Origin: Brachyspira hampsonii
GTDB lineage: Bacteria; Spirochaetota; Brachyspiria; Brachyspirales; Brachyspiraceae
Reading direction: 5' to 3'
Length of the DNA: 61,326 bases
NCBI RefSeq assembly: GCF_001746205.1
Contig: NZ_MDCO01000014.1
Location: 48,398-109,723, forward strand
Below are positions 1-10,424 of the stretch, piece by piece. A program made the position numbers and the translations under genes. Within the stretch, counting starts at the first letter, position 1; every line of letters begins with the position of its first letter. The notes below the pieces were generated by a model that saw nothing but the letters and a program-made list of their open reading frames with translations, was not told the DNA's origin and ran no database searches.

Positions 1-90
1 TTAACGCACGCAGAATAGATTTTAAAATATTGCAAAAATTGTACTATTAATCGTTTTATACTTTTTGCTTCGTCCAGCGTGCGCGAATGG
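1..90. repeat. Isolated CGCACG...CGTGCG inverted-pair module
   Basis: CGCACGC at 5-11 is matched by its exact reverse complement GCGTGCG at 77-83, about 79 bp across. The same spacing and core recur in the three extended repeats at 6.8-7.2, 13.3-13.6 and 23.4-23.8 kb, so I read this as a lone copy of that inverted-pair module. The interior is plain AT-rich DNA without a credible gene. Rest of the gap to 323: an enolase tail relic, a long hairpin and the enolase terminator, listed separately. Confidence 0.6.
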
Positions 91-130
91 ATAAACAAAA
101 AGACAGTAACAATATCTTGTTACTGCATAT

Positions 131-161
131 TATTATTTCATAACATTATAAAATGCTTTTT
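131..161 (-). pseudogene. Duplicated 3' tail of enolase
   Basis: On the minus strand this stretch encodes KAFYNVMK followed by a stop. It is a near-perfect direct repeat (about 30 bp, one mismatch) of the true enolase 3' end at about 322-353, which encodes KAFYNVIK and a stop. Only the last codons are duplicated, so it is a scar rather than a gene. The two copies bracket about 160 bp that hold the terminator and a perfect 15-bp inverted repeat. Confidence 0.75.
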
Positions 162-171
162 ATTATTGCTA

Positions 172-219
172 ATAAAAATTATTTGCTTTAAAGCTCTTCC
201 AGAGGCAAATAATTTTTAT
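172..219. repeat. Perfect 15-bp inverted repeat
   Basis: ATAAAAATTATTTGC (172-186) is followed by an 18-base loop and its exact reverse complement at 205-219. There is no T-run on either side, so it is not a typical terminator. The 14 or so bases leading into it (TTTTATTATTGCTA) recur beside another hairpin downstream of bglA (about 7208-7221) and, with one change, at 45181. Confidence 0.6.
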
Positions 220-235
220 CTTTATATACAAAATA

Positions 236-271
236 TAAAAAAAGAGGTGATAACAAAATATCATTATCACC
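236..271 (-). terminator. Rho-independent terminator of eno
   Basis: Read on the minus strand, GGTGATAA pairs with TTATCACC (246-253 with 264-271) and is followed by a run of seven T. It lies about 50 bp past the enolase stop codon. Confidence 0.8.
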
Positions 272-323
272 CCATTATATTAGCTTTAAAGCTAAATTAT
301 TATTTAATGCTTAATCAATATTA

Positions 324-1637
<1,314 letters not shown>

Positions 1638-1652
1638 TTATAATTCTTATAT

Positions 1653-1680
1653 ATAATATAACATAACTTATAAATTTCAA
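1653..1680 (-). promoter_or_regulatory. Promoter of eno
   Basis: On the minus strand TTGAAA (1675-1680), a 16-base spacer and TATTAT (1653-1658) lie about 35 bp before the enolase ATG, with the AAGGAG ribosome binding site between. Confidence 0.55.
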
Positions 1681-1872
1681 GTGAAAAAAACGAACATATA
1701 AAAAATATATTTTATATTATTTTTTATAATTTGATTTGTTTTATACCTTGGCAGTGTTTATACGAAAAGAAATTTTATATATATATCTATTTGCATTATT
1801 ATTTATAAAATTTTAGTATTTGTCAATTATAGGAACAATGTTTTACATATTGTACAAGCTATTATTTTAATA

Positions 1873-2135
1873 TATAAATATGAGTCCTCTGCCTACGATA
1901 TCATAGGAGCACTTCGTCAATATGGAAAGCATTACAAAAGAAGTGATGGTATTATGAAGTATGCAGCTGTATAATTAGCTAGACAAAACATTAATAAATA
2001 AAATTAGTTTTGAAGAAGTATATTATAATAAAAAATCAAATCACAGATATTTACGGTGAAAAATACATACTTCCTTTGAATAATTCTAAAAATGCTTGGT
2101 TTTATAAATTATTAGATGAGGGTACAAATTTATAA
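1873..2135 (+). pseudogene. Unidentified decayed gene relic
   Basis: Two peptide-like stretches in different frames fill this gap. The first (1873-1974) includes AYDIIGALRQYGKHYKR and ends in TAA. The second (2001-2135) includes YGEKYILPLNNSKNAWFYKL and ends in TAA. Their composition looks protein-like rather than random AT-rich translation, and the second lies in a shifted frame, which suggests one gene broken by frameshift and stop codons. I do not recognise the family. The flanks 1681-1872 show nothing else. Confidence 0.35.
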
Positions 2136-2154
2136 TATTATATGAAATTATAAG

Positions 2155-2183
2155 TTGACATATTATAAAATAAAATGTAATAT
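2155..2183 (+). promoter_or_regulatory. Promoter of the 2203 gene
   Basis: TTGACA (2155-2160), a 17-base spacer and TAATAT (2178-2183) lie just upstream of an AAGG ribosome binding site. A TTG in the -35 box is in frame with the gene, but it cannot be the start if this promoter is used. Confidence 0.55.
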
Positions 2184-2202
2184 TATAATAAGGATTTATA
2201 TT

Positions 2203-2589
2203 ATGCCAAAATACCTTTTGCCAGAAGAAGAACTTTCAAGAGCATCTGATTGGATAAGTAATTTTTTGATGCGGGAAGGCTATCATGCTGATTATACTAT
2301 AGAAAGTTTATTAGAAATAGATAAATTTTTTAAAGAAAAAATCAATTTGGTATTGGAAAGAGATGATAATAGGAATTTTATATTTTCTATAAGTGCCTAT
2401 ATAGGCGAAGTTATAAGAAAAAAGTTTAATGGTCATTGGGATTTGTCAAGGGATATAGATCTAGATGATGAAACTATAGGAATTAGTTTCAAGAATTATA
2501 AAACTATATATCCGCTTAATATCACATTAGAAATAATACAAAAAAAATATACTATGAAGCAATATTTAAAAGATAATTTTGGAATTTAA
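2203..2589 (+). CDS. Hypothetical protein, 128 residues
   Basis: A small acidic, probably soluble protein beginning MPKYLLPEEELSRASDW. I do not recognise a family. No signal peptide or membrane segment is visible. The ATG at 2203 is preferred because AAGGA lies 8 bases upstream and a consensus promoter overlaps the longer in-frame extension. It precedes the PTS EIIA gene by 53 bp and may be co-transcribed with it and kdsB. Mixed polar and aromatic content with several Asp/Glu pairs suggests a real protein. Confidence 0.7.
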   Translation: MPKYLLPEEELSRASDWISNFLMREGYHADYTIESLLEIDKFFKEKINLVLERDDNRNFIFSISAYIGEVIRKKFNGHWDLSRDIDLDDETIGISFKNYKTIYPLNITLEIIQKKYTMKQYLKDNFGI

Positions 2590-2642
2590 TATAAACTTTT
2601 TATATTAAATTATTATATTATATACAATGAAGGTTTGATTAT

Positions 2643-3128
2643 ATGATTTCATTAAGTGATGTTGAAAAATACATAAAGAATTCTTATGTCATTTTAGATT
2701 TAAAAGCAAATAATAAAGACGAAGCTATCAGTGAAATGCTGATATATTCAGAGGCTAATGGTCTTAGAATAAATATAGCACAAATAATAGAGTCTATGTA
2801 TAAAAAAGAAGATATTATAAGCAGCGGTTTGGGGTATGGTGTTGCTTTTCCGCATGTAAGAACAAATCAAGTTGAAGATAATGATATAATATTTGCAATA
2901 TCGAAAAAAGGATTAAACTACTCGGCACTTGATAAAAAACCGGTTCATTTGCTCACAATGTTTTTAACTAATAAAAACAGCAATGAAAAGTATTTAGGTC
3001 TTCTATCTCTATTTACAAAAATCTCAAGAATGAGTATGTATCCTGTTGTATTATCAGAATCAAAAACTATAGAAGAATTTAAGGAAAAATTTATAAATAT
3101 ATCCAAAGAAATGCTTAATTCTAAATAA
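2643..3128 (+). CDS. PTS EIIA type-2 (fructose/nitrogen class) protein
   Basis: A stand-alone EIIA domain of the PtsN/FruA class, 161 residues. The phosphoacceptor is His71 in GYGVAFPHVR, the class signature. The family accepts phosphate from HPr or NPr and either passes it to a sugar-specific EIIB or acts as a regulator; no EIIB/EIIC partner of its class lies next to it, so a regulatory role is plausible. It lies between a hypothetical gene and kdsB, and the 36-bp gap to kdsB suggests one transcript. A frame extension is not needed: the ATG follows a GAAGG-like ribosome site. Confidence 0.9.
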   Translation: MISLSDVEKYIKNSYVILDLKANNKDEAISEMLIYSEANGLRINIAQIIESMYKKEDIISSGLGYGVAFPHVRTNQVEDNDIIFAISKKGLNYSALDKKPVHLLTMFLTNKNSNEKYLGLLSLFTKISRMSMYPVVLSESKTIEEFKEKFINISKEMLNSK

Positions 3129-3164
3129 AAAATAAGAAAAATAAATATATTGGAGTTAAATAAA

Positions 3165-3935
3165 ATGCCTAAAATCACAGCAATAATACCTGCCAGATAT
3201 GATTCAACTAGATTTCCAAAAAAATTAACTTATGAATTACTTGGTAAACCAATAATAATAGCGGTATATGATAATGTTAAAGCCGCTGAAAAAATAGATG
3301 ACTGCATTGTGGCAACTGACTCTAAAGAAATAATGGATATATGTGAAAAAAATAATGCTAAGGCAGTAATGACTTCATCAGAACATACTTCAGGAACTTC
3401 AAGAATTATAGAAGTTGCTAAAAAAATTGAAAGCGATATTATTATTAATGTACAAGGTGATGAGCCTTTAATAGATGAATCGGTACTTAACCCTTTAATA
3501 GATGCCTTTGAAGATGAAAATGTTGATATTGCCACTTTAAAAACAAAGATAGAAGATAATAGCCCTTTAATAAAAGATGAGAATGCGGTTAAAGTTGTTA
3601 CGGATATAAATAATTATGCAATGTATTTTTCTAGGGCTTCCATACCTCATAAAAGATTTGATCAGAATATAAATACTGAATACTATAAACATATAGGTGT
3701 TTATGCTTTTAGAAGAGATGTTCTATTAAAAATAGAAAATTTAAAAGAATGCCGATATGAGGTAATAGAAAAACTTGAACAATTAAGATGGCTTTATAAT
3801 GGAATGAAAATAAAAGTTTTAGAAACCAACAAATTTATTCATGGTATAGATACAAAAGAAGATTTAGAATTAGTTCAGAATTACTTGAGAAATTTTGCTC
3901 AAAGCGAATTAAATAATGAAAATTTATATAAGTAA
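3165..3935 (+). CDS. kdsB: 3-deoxy-manno-octulosonate cytidylyltransferase
   Basis: Activates KDO with CTP to CMP-KDO for the inner core of lipopolysaccharide or lipooligosaccharide. The protein is 256 residues, normal for KdsB. The N-terminal nucleotide-binding signature IPARYDSTRFPKKL and the VQGDEPLI metal/CTP motif are both intact. The ATG at 3165 follows GGAG at 3152-3155; the in-frame TTG at 3150 overlaps that ribosome site and is rejected. It shows that this organism makes a KDO-containing envelope glycolipid. Confidence 0.95.
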   Translation: MPKITAIIPARYDSTRFPKKLTYELLGKPIIIAVYDNVKAAEKIDDCIVATDSKEIMDICEKNNAKAVMTSSEHTSGTSRIIEVAKKIESDIIINVQGDEPLIDESVLNPLIDAFEDENVDIATLKTKIEDNSPLIKDENAVKVVTDINNYAMYFSRASIPHKRFDQNINTEYYKHIGVYAFRRDVLLKIENLKECRYEVIEKLEQLRWLYNGMKIKVLETNKFIHGIDTKEDLELVQNYLRNFAQSELNNENLYK

Positions 3936-4006
3936 TTATTAATCACGACAAAAAATGTCATCATTAAAATGTATTATTCTTAAATACAATTTTTTAAGGA
4001 TTTAAT

Positions 4007-4237
4007 ATGCTTGAAATTATCTTTATAGTATCAGCTGTAAGTTTATTTTTATTTACAGACTTTGAAAAAATTTTAATTACTATATTAGATACAGTCTTTG
4101 AAATTATTAAGAGTGTATTGATTATTATGTTTTTAGTGAAACGATTTTTAGTAATAAATATAATCCGATTTCTATATGATATTTTTATTGAGCCTATAAT
4201 TTATATTTTTGGCTTTCTAAATAAAAAAAATAATTAA
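4007..4237 (+). CDS. Small hydrophobic membrane protein
   Basis: 76 residues, almost entirely hydrophobic, with two or three potential membrane segments and a short basic tail (NKKNN). AAGGA lies 7 bases before the ATG, and the gene ends directly before a strong bidirectional terminator, so it is probably expressed. No family recognised. Such short hydrophobic frames can be chance in AT-rich DNA, which keeps confidence moderate. Confidence 0.5.
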   Translation: MLEIIFIVSAVSLFLFTDFEKILITILDTVFEIIKSVLIIMFLVKRFLVINIIRFLYDIFIEPIIYIFGFLNKKNN

Positions 4238-4254
4238 AATAAAATACAATTAAT

Positions 4255-4296
4255 AAAAAAGGAAGTCTTTTAATAATTAAAGACTTCCTTTTCTAT
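4255..4296. terminator. Bidirectional terminator
   Basis: GGAAGTCTTT (4261-4270) pairs with AAAGACTTCC (4279-4288). A-run before and T-run after allow it to serve both the 4007 gene and gpmA, which converge here. Confidence 0.85.
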
Positions 4297-4326
4297 TTTT
4301 AAGCAAATAAAAAAACTATATATTTC

Positions 4327-5073
4327 TTATTTTTTCTTACCTTGATTAGCTACTGCTTCCATAGCTTTTTTAACTGCCTCAGGATCTCCTAAATACTGTT
4401 TATTAACTGCTTTGAAATTATCATCAAGCTCATAAACCAAAGGCATTCCTGTAGGTATATTAAGTTCAGTAATATCGGCATCAGATATATTATCTAAATA
4501 TTTTACTAATGCTCTTAAGCTGTTTCCATGTGCTGCTATAATGATTTTTTTACCTGCTTTAATATCAGGAAGTATAACATTTTCCCAGAAAGGTACTACT
4601 CTTGCAACTGTATCTTTTAAGCATTCAGTTAAAGGAAGCTCTTTTTCTGATAAGTTTTTATAACGAGGATCATGTCCGGGATATCTTTCATCATCTTTAG
4701 TTAAAGCTGGAGGAGGAGTATCATAGCTTCTTCTCCAAATTTTTACTTGATCTTCTCCGTATTTTTCAGCTGTCTGTGATTTGTTTAGTCCTTGTAAAGC
4801 TCCGTAATGTCTTTCATTTAACTGCCAGCACTTCTCTACAGGTATCCATAAAAGTCCCATTTCTTCTAATACTAAATTTAAAGTTTTTATAGCACGTGTT
4901 AAAGTAGAAGTATATGCTTTATCAAAAGTGAAGCCTGCTTTTTTAAGTTCTACACCGCCTGCTTTAGCTTCTTCTATACCTTTTTCAGACAAAGTAACAT
5001 CTGCCCAGCCTGTAAACAGATTTTCTTTGTTCCAAACACTCTCACCATGACGAATTAAAACAACTTTTGTCAT
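4327..5073 (-). CDS. gpmA: 2,3-bisphosphoglycerate-dependent phosphoglycerate mutase
   Basis: Glycolytic interconversion of 3- and 2-phosphoglycerate, the step before enolase. The 248-residue protein has the histidine-phosphatase core: RHGESVWN with phospho-acceptor His9, Arg60 (TLTRAIKT), Glu87 (LNERHYG) and His182 ([10 protein letters not shown]). The ATG at 5073 has AAGGAG upstream; a longer in-frame extension to 5136 is hydrophobic noise. It is convergent with the small membrane protein gene and divergent from the 5201 gene. Confidence 0.98.
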   Translation of the reverse strand: MTKVVLIRHGESVWNKENLFTGWADVTLSEKGIEEAKAGGVELKKAGFTFDKAYTSTLTRAIKTLNLVLEEMGLLWIPVEKCWQLNERHYGALQGLNKSQTAEKYGEDQVKIWRRSYDTPPPALTKDDERYPGHDPRYKNLSEKELPLTECLKDTVARVVPFWENVILPDIKAGKKIIIAAHGNSLRALVKYLDNISDADITELNIPTGMPLVYELDDNFKAVNKQYLGDPEAVKKAMEAVANQGKKK

Positions 5074-5200
5074 TTTATAACTCCTTATAATGATATTGAA
5101 TCTATTATATACTAAAATTATAAAAAAGTTAAACAAAAATATATTGTTTTATTATTATAAATGTATTATATTCTACTAATAATAAATAAGGATTTTATCT

Positions 5201-6760
5201 ATGAATAATGAAGAATTAGATGCACAATTTCAAAAATTATATGAAGAAGGAAATCATAGAGAAATTATTAAATTAATACTTTCTTTGCCTCAAGAACAAC
5301 TAAATGATGATATTAAAGGACAGCTTGCCGTTGCATACAACAATATTTCTGAATTTGACTTAGCAATAGATATATTAAATTCTTTATCTGAGGAAACTAA
5401 AAGCAATCATACTTGGTTTTATAAAATTGCTTATGCATATTCAGGAAAGTCTGATATGAGCAATGCTAATTTAAATATAGACAGAGCATTATATACATTA
5501 GAAATGAATAGGCATTATATAAGCGATGAAGAATATGATTATTTCAGCAATTTATATAATAATTTAAAAGAATATATTCAAAATGGAAGCATACATTATG
5601 AGGCTAATTCTGTTAATATTGATGAACCTGATTCTATAATAAAGGATATATCTTCTATTTTAGCGAATGATATAGAAAATGAAATAGTAGAAGGAAGTAT
5701 TCTCATAAAAAAATGGAATATATTTATTAATGCTTATTTAGAAACTGTAACAGATAAAAGTGCTGTTATTAACTATTATATATCTAGTCCTGATTGGGAT
5801 AGAGATATATTTGAATGCTGTGCTAGTGCTGGAAAAAATGCCAATACTGCTGCAGGACTTTCAAATGGAAGTTTTATATTTGGAATAATGACAGGTATAA
5901 AGGCTATGAATGAAAACACAATACTTGATGAAGTTGAAACAGAATTTGCCGGAAAAAAACATAAATGGAAAGTTTATACTAGTAATTTAGTTAATATGGG
6001 GCAAGATAACGGAAAGCCAAAAAATATAAATACTTATTGGGATATGTTTAAAGATGATATTTTAAAAAGAATAGGAAATCAAAAAATTTGCTACATTAAA
6101 ATATATGGGGCTAAGGCTTCTAATGATTACTCTATAGGAGAGCTTAGAATAAATGATGTTAATATAGCTGAGCTTTCAAATAAAATGAATGAATATGTAA
6201 AAACTTGGAATGAAACCGATTTTTCATCAGACAAACAATTTTTCTTTTTGGTGCAGGATAATGAAACTTATACTCCTTATCCATTCAGAAATAATGATAT
6301 TCTAAAATTTATTCAGGAATATTCAAATATAGTTTTAAACTTAAAAGAGTCTGAAGAAGATTATGATAAATTAGGGAATTGGGCAGAAAAGCTTACAAAA
6401 GACTATACTCTTGCAACAGATTTATTTCTATTTATTCCTGAAATATGTGCTGATAATGAGTTTTTTAATGAACTGCATTCATCTGAAAAAATTAATTTTA
6501 ATTTTGAATCAGAAGGAAAAAATATCACTGTATACAAAACTCAGCTTTATACATATCATTTAATCAATAATTATTTATTTGAGCTTTTCAAAGAGAGTGC
6601 ATTCAATGGAAAGGAAAATGAAATATATGAAAAATTCATAAACATGAGTGCATTATATAATATATACGTGCAAATAAAAGAAGATTATAAAAATAAAACA
6701 CTAGAGAATCTTGAAGTTAATTTATCTTTTAATGTAGATAATGATTATAGTGTTAGATAA
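5201..6760 (+). CDS. TPR-like N-terminus, unknown C-terminal domain protein
   Basis: 519 residues. The first 110 or so residues look like tetratricopeptide helices (repeated A-x-A/Y patterns in QLAVAYNNISEFDLAIDIL and in WFYKIAYAYSGKSDMSNA), suggesting a protein-protein interaction surface. The rest (about 165-519) is an acidic globular region with no motif I recognise. No signal peptide, so probably cytosolic. AAGGA precedes the ATG. Oddity: its TAA stop codon is the first part of the TAACGCACGGTAA repeat core, so the gene ends exactly inside the repeat at 6759. Confidence 0.75.
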   Translation: MNNEELDAQFQKLYEEGNHREIIKLILSLPQEQLNDDIKGQLAVAYNNISEFDLAIDILNSLSEETKSNHTWFYKIAYAYSGKSDMSNANLNIDRALYTLEMNRHYISDEEYDYFSNLYNNLKEYIQNGSIHYEANSVNIDEPDSIIKDISSILANDIENEIVEGSILIKKWNIFINAYLETVTDKSAVINYYISSPDWDRDIFECCASAGKNANTAAGLSNGSFIFGIMTGIKAMNENTILDEVETEFAGKKHKWKVYTSNLVNMGQDNGKPKNINTYWDMFKDDILKRIGNQKICYIKIYGAKASNDYSIGELRINDVNIAELSNKMNEYVKTWNETDFSSDKQFFFLVQDNETYTPYPFRNNDILKFIQEYSNIVLNLKESEEDYDKLGNWAEKLTKDYTLATDLFLFIPEICADNEFFNELHSSEKINFNFESEGKNITVYKTQLYTYHLINNYLFELFKESAFNGKENEIYEKFINMSALYNIYVQIKEDYKNKTLENLEVNLSFNVDNDYSVR

Positions 6761-7194
6761 CGCACGGTAAGCGAATATTATAAATATAATAAAAACCACA
6801 TTCAAAATAAAATAATATTTTTTAATTTTATTTATCGTGCGGTGAATAATTTTTTAATTCTAATCAAAACTTGGGCGGGTGCTAAAATTTCTTTTTCAGC
6901 AATAAAAAAAATTAAATATAAAATTACAAAGTAAGTTAAAAAATATAAAGGGCGGGAATTAGAAAAAAATCAAAAAAATAAAATTTATTCTAAAACCCCA
7001 CCCTCTAAATTTTTTATCTTTATTTAAGTTGTGATTTTATTAATATTTGTTATTTAAAATATAAAAAGCATGCCCACCCTAGCTGTTATTAGACTATTAA
7101 TTTTTATTAACGCACGGTAAATGCATTTTTATATATTATTTAAATATAATTTTAAATCATCATATATTTTAAATTTCACTCACCGTGCGTAATA
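6759..7194. repeat. Composite G/C-block intergenic repeat, copy A
   Basis: In AT-only DNA, G/C blocks occur in this order. Inverted pair CGCACGGTAA (6761) ... TTATCGTGCG (6831). Block 1 CTTGGGCGGGTGCTA (6870). Block 2 GGGCGGG (6950). Block 3 CCCCACCC (6996). Block 4 GCCCACCC (7072). Second inverted pair CGCACGGTAA (7111) ... ACCGTGCG (7182-7189). Copy B has the same series inverted and copy C a cyclic permutation, with spacings within a few bases (1 to 2 about 80, 3 to 4 about 76, block 4 to pair about 38, pair width about 80). No gene is visible in it. Confidence 0.8.
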
Positions 7195-7220
7195 ATCAGT
7201 CTAAATCTTTTATTATTGCT

Positions 7221-7286
7221 AGCGATAAACTCGCTTAAAAATATCTGATAACTTCCTGTGTCAGTTATCAAATGCCATTTATCGCT
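7221..7286 (-). terminator. Nested hairpin downstream of bglA
   Basis: An outer stem AGCGATAAA (7221-7229) / TTTATCGCT (7278-7286) encloses an inner stem TGATAACT (7246-7253) / AGTTATCA (7263-7270). On the minus strand the inner stem is followed after a few bases by TTTTT, so it can terminate the bgl operon. ATCAGTCTAAATCTT at 7194-7208 resembles the bglA 3' end at 7309-7323 and may be a duplicated gene tail. Confidence 0.55.
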
Positions 7287-7311
7287 TAAATTTAAATCAT
7301 TCGCATATCAA

Positions 7312-8751
<1,440 letters not shown>

Positions 8752-8858
8752 TTACTCCATTCTAAGTTTATTAATTATTTTTTTTATTATAATTATAATA
8801 ATATTGTTTAGATAAAATTTAACTATTTTTTCCAGCATAAACTGATTTATAATTATTA

Positions 8859-10256
8859 TTATTTATCAGATATATCCGAATTTACAGGGTCTTCAAAACC
8901 TACAATCTGCACAAGTATGATGGCACCTATAATTGCAATACCGCAGCCTACTATTTCACCAATAAACGAATTAGGATTTTTTGGACTTATAGCATTAACA
9001 ACAGTTAAAACACCCGGAAGTCCTGTATATATATAGTACATTGATCCAAAGAAACTTGTTACAACAGCCCCTATTGCACCAGCTATACAGCCACATATAA
9101 AAGGTTTTTTCAGTCTTAATGTAACACCATAAATTGCCGGTTCTGTAATTCCAAAAACGCCTGTCAAACCTGCAGAAAAAGCAACACGTTTAAAATCCTT
9201 GTTTCTTGATTTTAAGAATACACCAAAAGCAGCTGCAGCTTGTGCTACAACGGCACATGTTTGGAAAGCCTGAAATGAGTTGCTGCCGTTATTTGCAAAA
9301 TCTGCAAGTACAACCGGAGTAATTCCCCAATGAACACCGAATATAACAACAACTTGCCAAAAACCGCCTATTACTAAAGCAGCAAGAGCAGGAACTGAAT
9401 AATAAATGAAATTATATCCTGCTGCAATAGCACTTGCAAGCTTATCTGAAACAGGGCCGATTACAATTATTGTTGCTGGAACCATAATTAAAAGACATAT
9501 AAAAGGTGTTGCTAAAGGTTTAATAACATCCGGAAGTATTTTATAACAGAAACGCTCCAAATAAGATAAAATCAAAACTAAAAATAAAGGCGGTAATACG
9601 CTTGAGGTATATGTTGTTTCTGATAAACTAAATATCAAAAATTTTATTGTTTCGCCATTTGCAATACGAGCTGCCATATCATTCCAACTTGGGTTTACAA
9701 GAGCACAACAGCAAACAATGGCAATATATGTATTACATTTAAAATGTTTTGATGCTGTTATAGCTATAAATATAGGAAGGAATGTAAATGGTGTCCAAGA
9801 CATAAAACTTATTACTTCATAAGTTCCTGTCTTTGCAAACTCTGGTGCAAACTGTGTTATTATAATAAGACATCCTTGAATAAGACCTGCACTTGCTAGT
9901 ATATATACAAAAGGTGCAAAAACTGCTGACATTGTAGCAATAATTCTATTTAGTAAACTTTCTTTTACTTCTGCAGTACCGCCTTGTTTTGTATCCAAAT
10001 TAAGTTCTTTTGATACTGTATCAAATACTTCCCCTACATGGGTTCCGATTACAATCTGGAACTGACCTCCTCTTTCAACAACCGTAATCACACCTGGCAT
10101 TGATGAAATTTTTTCTTTGGCATCATTTGGAGTTTCCTTTAGCACCAAACGAAGCCTAGTAGTACAGCGAGACACATTGGTAATATTACCTTCACCTCCT
10201 ACGGCAACTATTATGTCGCGTGCCAATTTTGCATAATTTCTAATAGGTTCTGACAT
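8859..10256 (-). CDS. Beta-glucoside PTS EIIBC
   Basis: Membrane permease that takes up and phosphorylates beta-glucosides. The EIIB domain occupies about residues 1-85 with phospho-Cys31 in SRCTTRLRL; the EIIC domain with about ten hydrophobic segments fills 105-455. The 465-residue chain ends at the EIIC boundary, so the C-terminal EIIA domain of BglF-type proteins is absent and phosphate must come from another EIIA, such as the EIIA domain of the protein at 19209. It sits behind a RAT/terminator switch in the 168-bp leader after the antiterminator gene. Confidence 0.94.
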   Translation of the reverse strand: MSEPIRNYAKLARDIIVAVGGEGNITNVSRCTTRLRLVLKETPNDAKEKISSMPGVITVVERGGQFQIVIGTHVGEVFDTVSKELNLDTKQGGTAEVKESLLNRIIATMSAVFAPFVYILASAGLIQGCLIIITQFAPEFAKTGTYEVISFMSWTPFTFLPIFIAITASKHFKCNTYIAIVCCCALVNPSWNDMAARIANGETIKFLIFSLSETTYTSSVLPPLFLVLILSYLERFCYKILPDVIKPLATPFICLLIMVPATIIVIGPVSDKLASAIAAGYNFIYYSVPALAALVIGGFWQVVVIFGVHWGITPVVLADFANNGSNSFQAFQTCAVVAQAAAAFGVFLKSRNKDFKRVAFSAGLTGVFGITEPAIYGVTLRLKKPFICGCIAGAIGAVVTSFFGSMYYIYTGLPGVLTVVNAISPKNPNSFIGEIVGCGIAIIGAIILVQIVGFEDPVNSDISDK

Positions 10257-10328
10257 AGTTATTCTCCCTTAAAATTATAAATTTTATATATCTTGAATCT
10301 TGTACAGAGACTAAATACAGTTTTTTAA

Positions 10329-10380
10329 ACAAAAAAATCCAGATAAAAAACAGACCTATTTCCTGCTTTTTAATCTGGAT
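10329..10380 (-). terminator. Conditional terminator before EIIBC
   Basis: On the minus strand ATCCAGAT (10373-10380) pairs with ATCTGGAT (10337-10344), followed by seven T. Its first arm overlaps the 3' end of the RAT at 10377-10407, the arrangement in which antiterminator binding prevents the terminator from forming. Confidence 0.85.
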
Positions 10381-10407
10381 ATTGCCGAATTTAATCGTTA
10401 CAAGTCC
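10377..10407 (-). promoter_or_regulatory. RAT antiterminator site upstream of EIIBC
   Basis: The minus strand carries GGACTTGTAACGATT followed by AAATTCGGCAATATCC, which matches the layout of BglG/LicT ribonucleic antiterminator sites (GGAT-TGTTAC-n-CGGCAAAACC type). It overlaps the terminator stem at its 3' end. Confidence 0.85.
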
Positions 10408-10424
10408 TAAATATTATTTTCTTT

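Noticed and set aside
2155-2202. TTG at 2155 as start of the 2203 gene
   Set aside because: It lies inside a consensus -35 box; the ATG at 2203 has an AAGGA site.
6870-7080. G-quadruplex made from the G/C blocks
   Set aside because: The G-runs are 40-80 bp apart, far beyond normal quadruplex loops; the ordered, paired blocks argue for stems instead.
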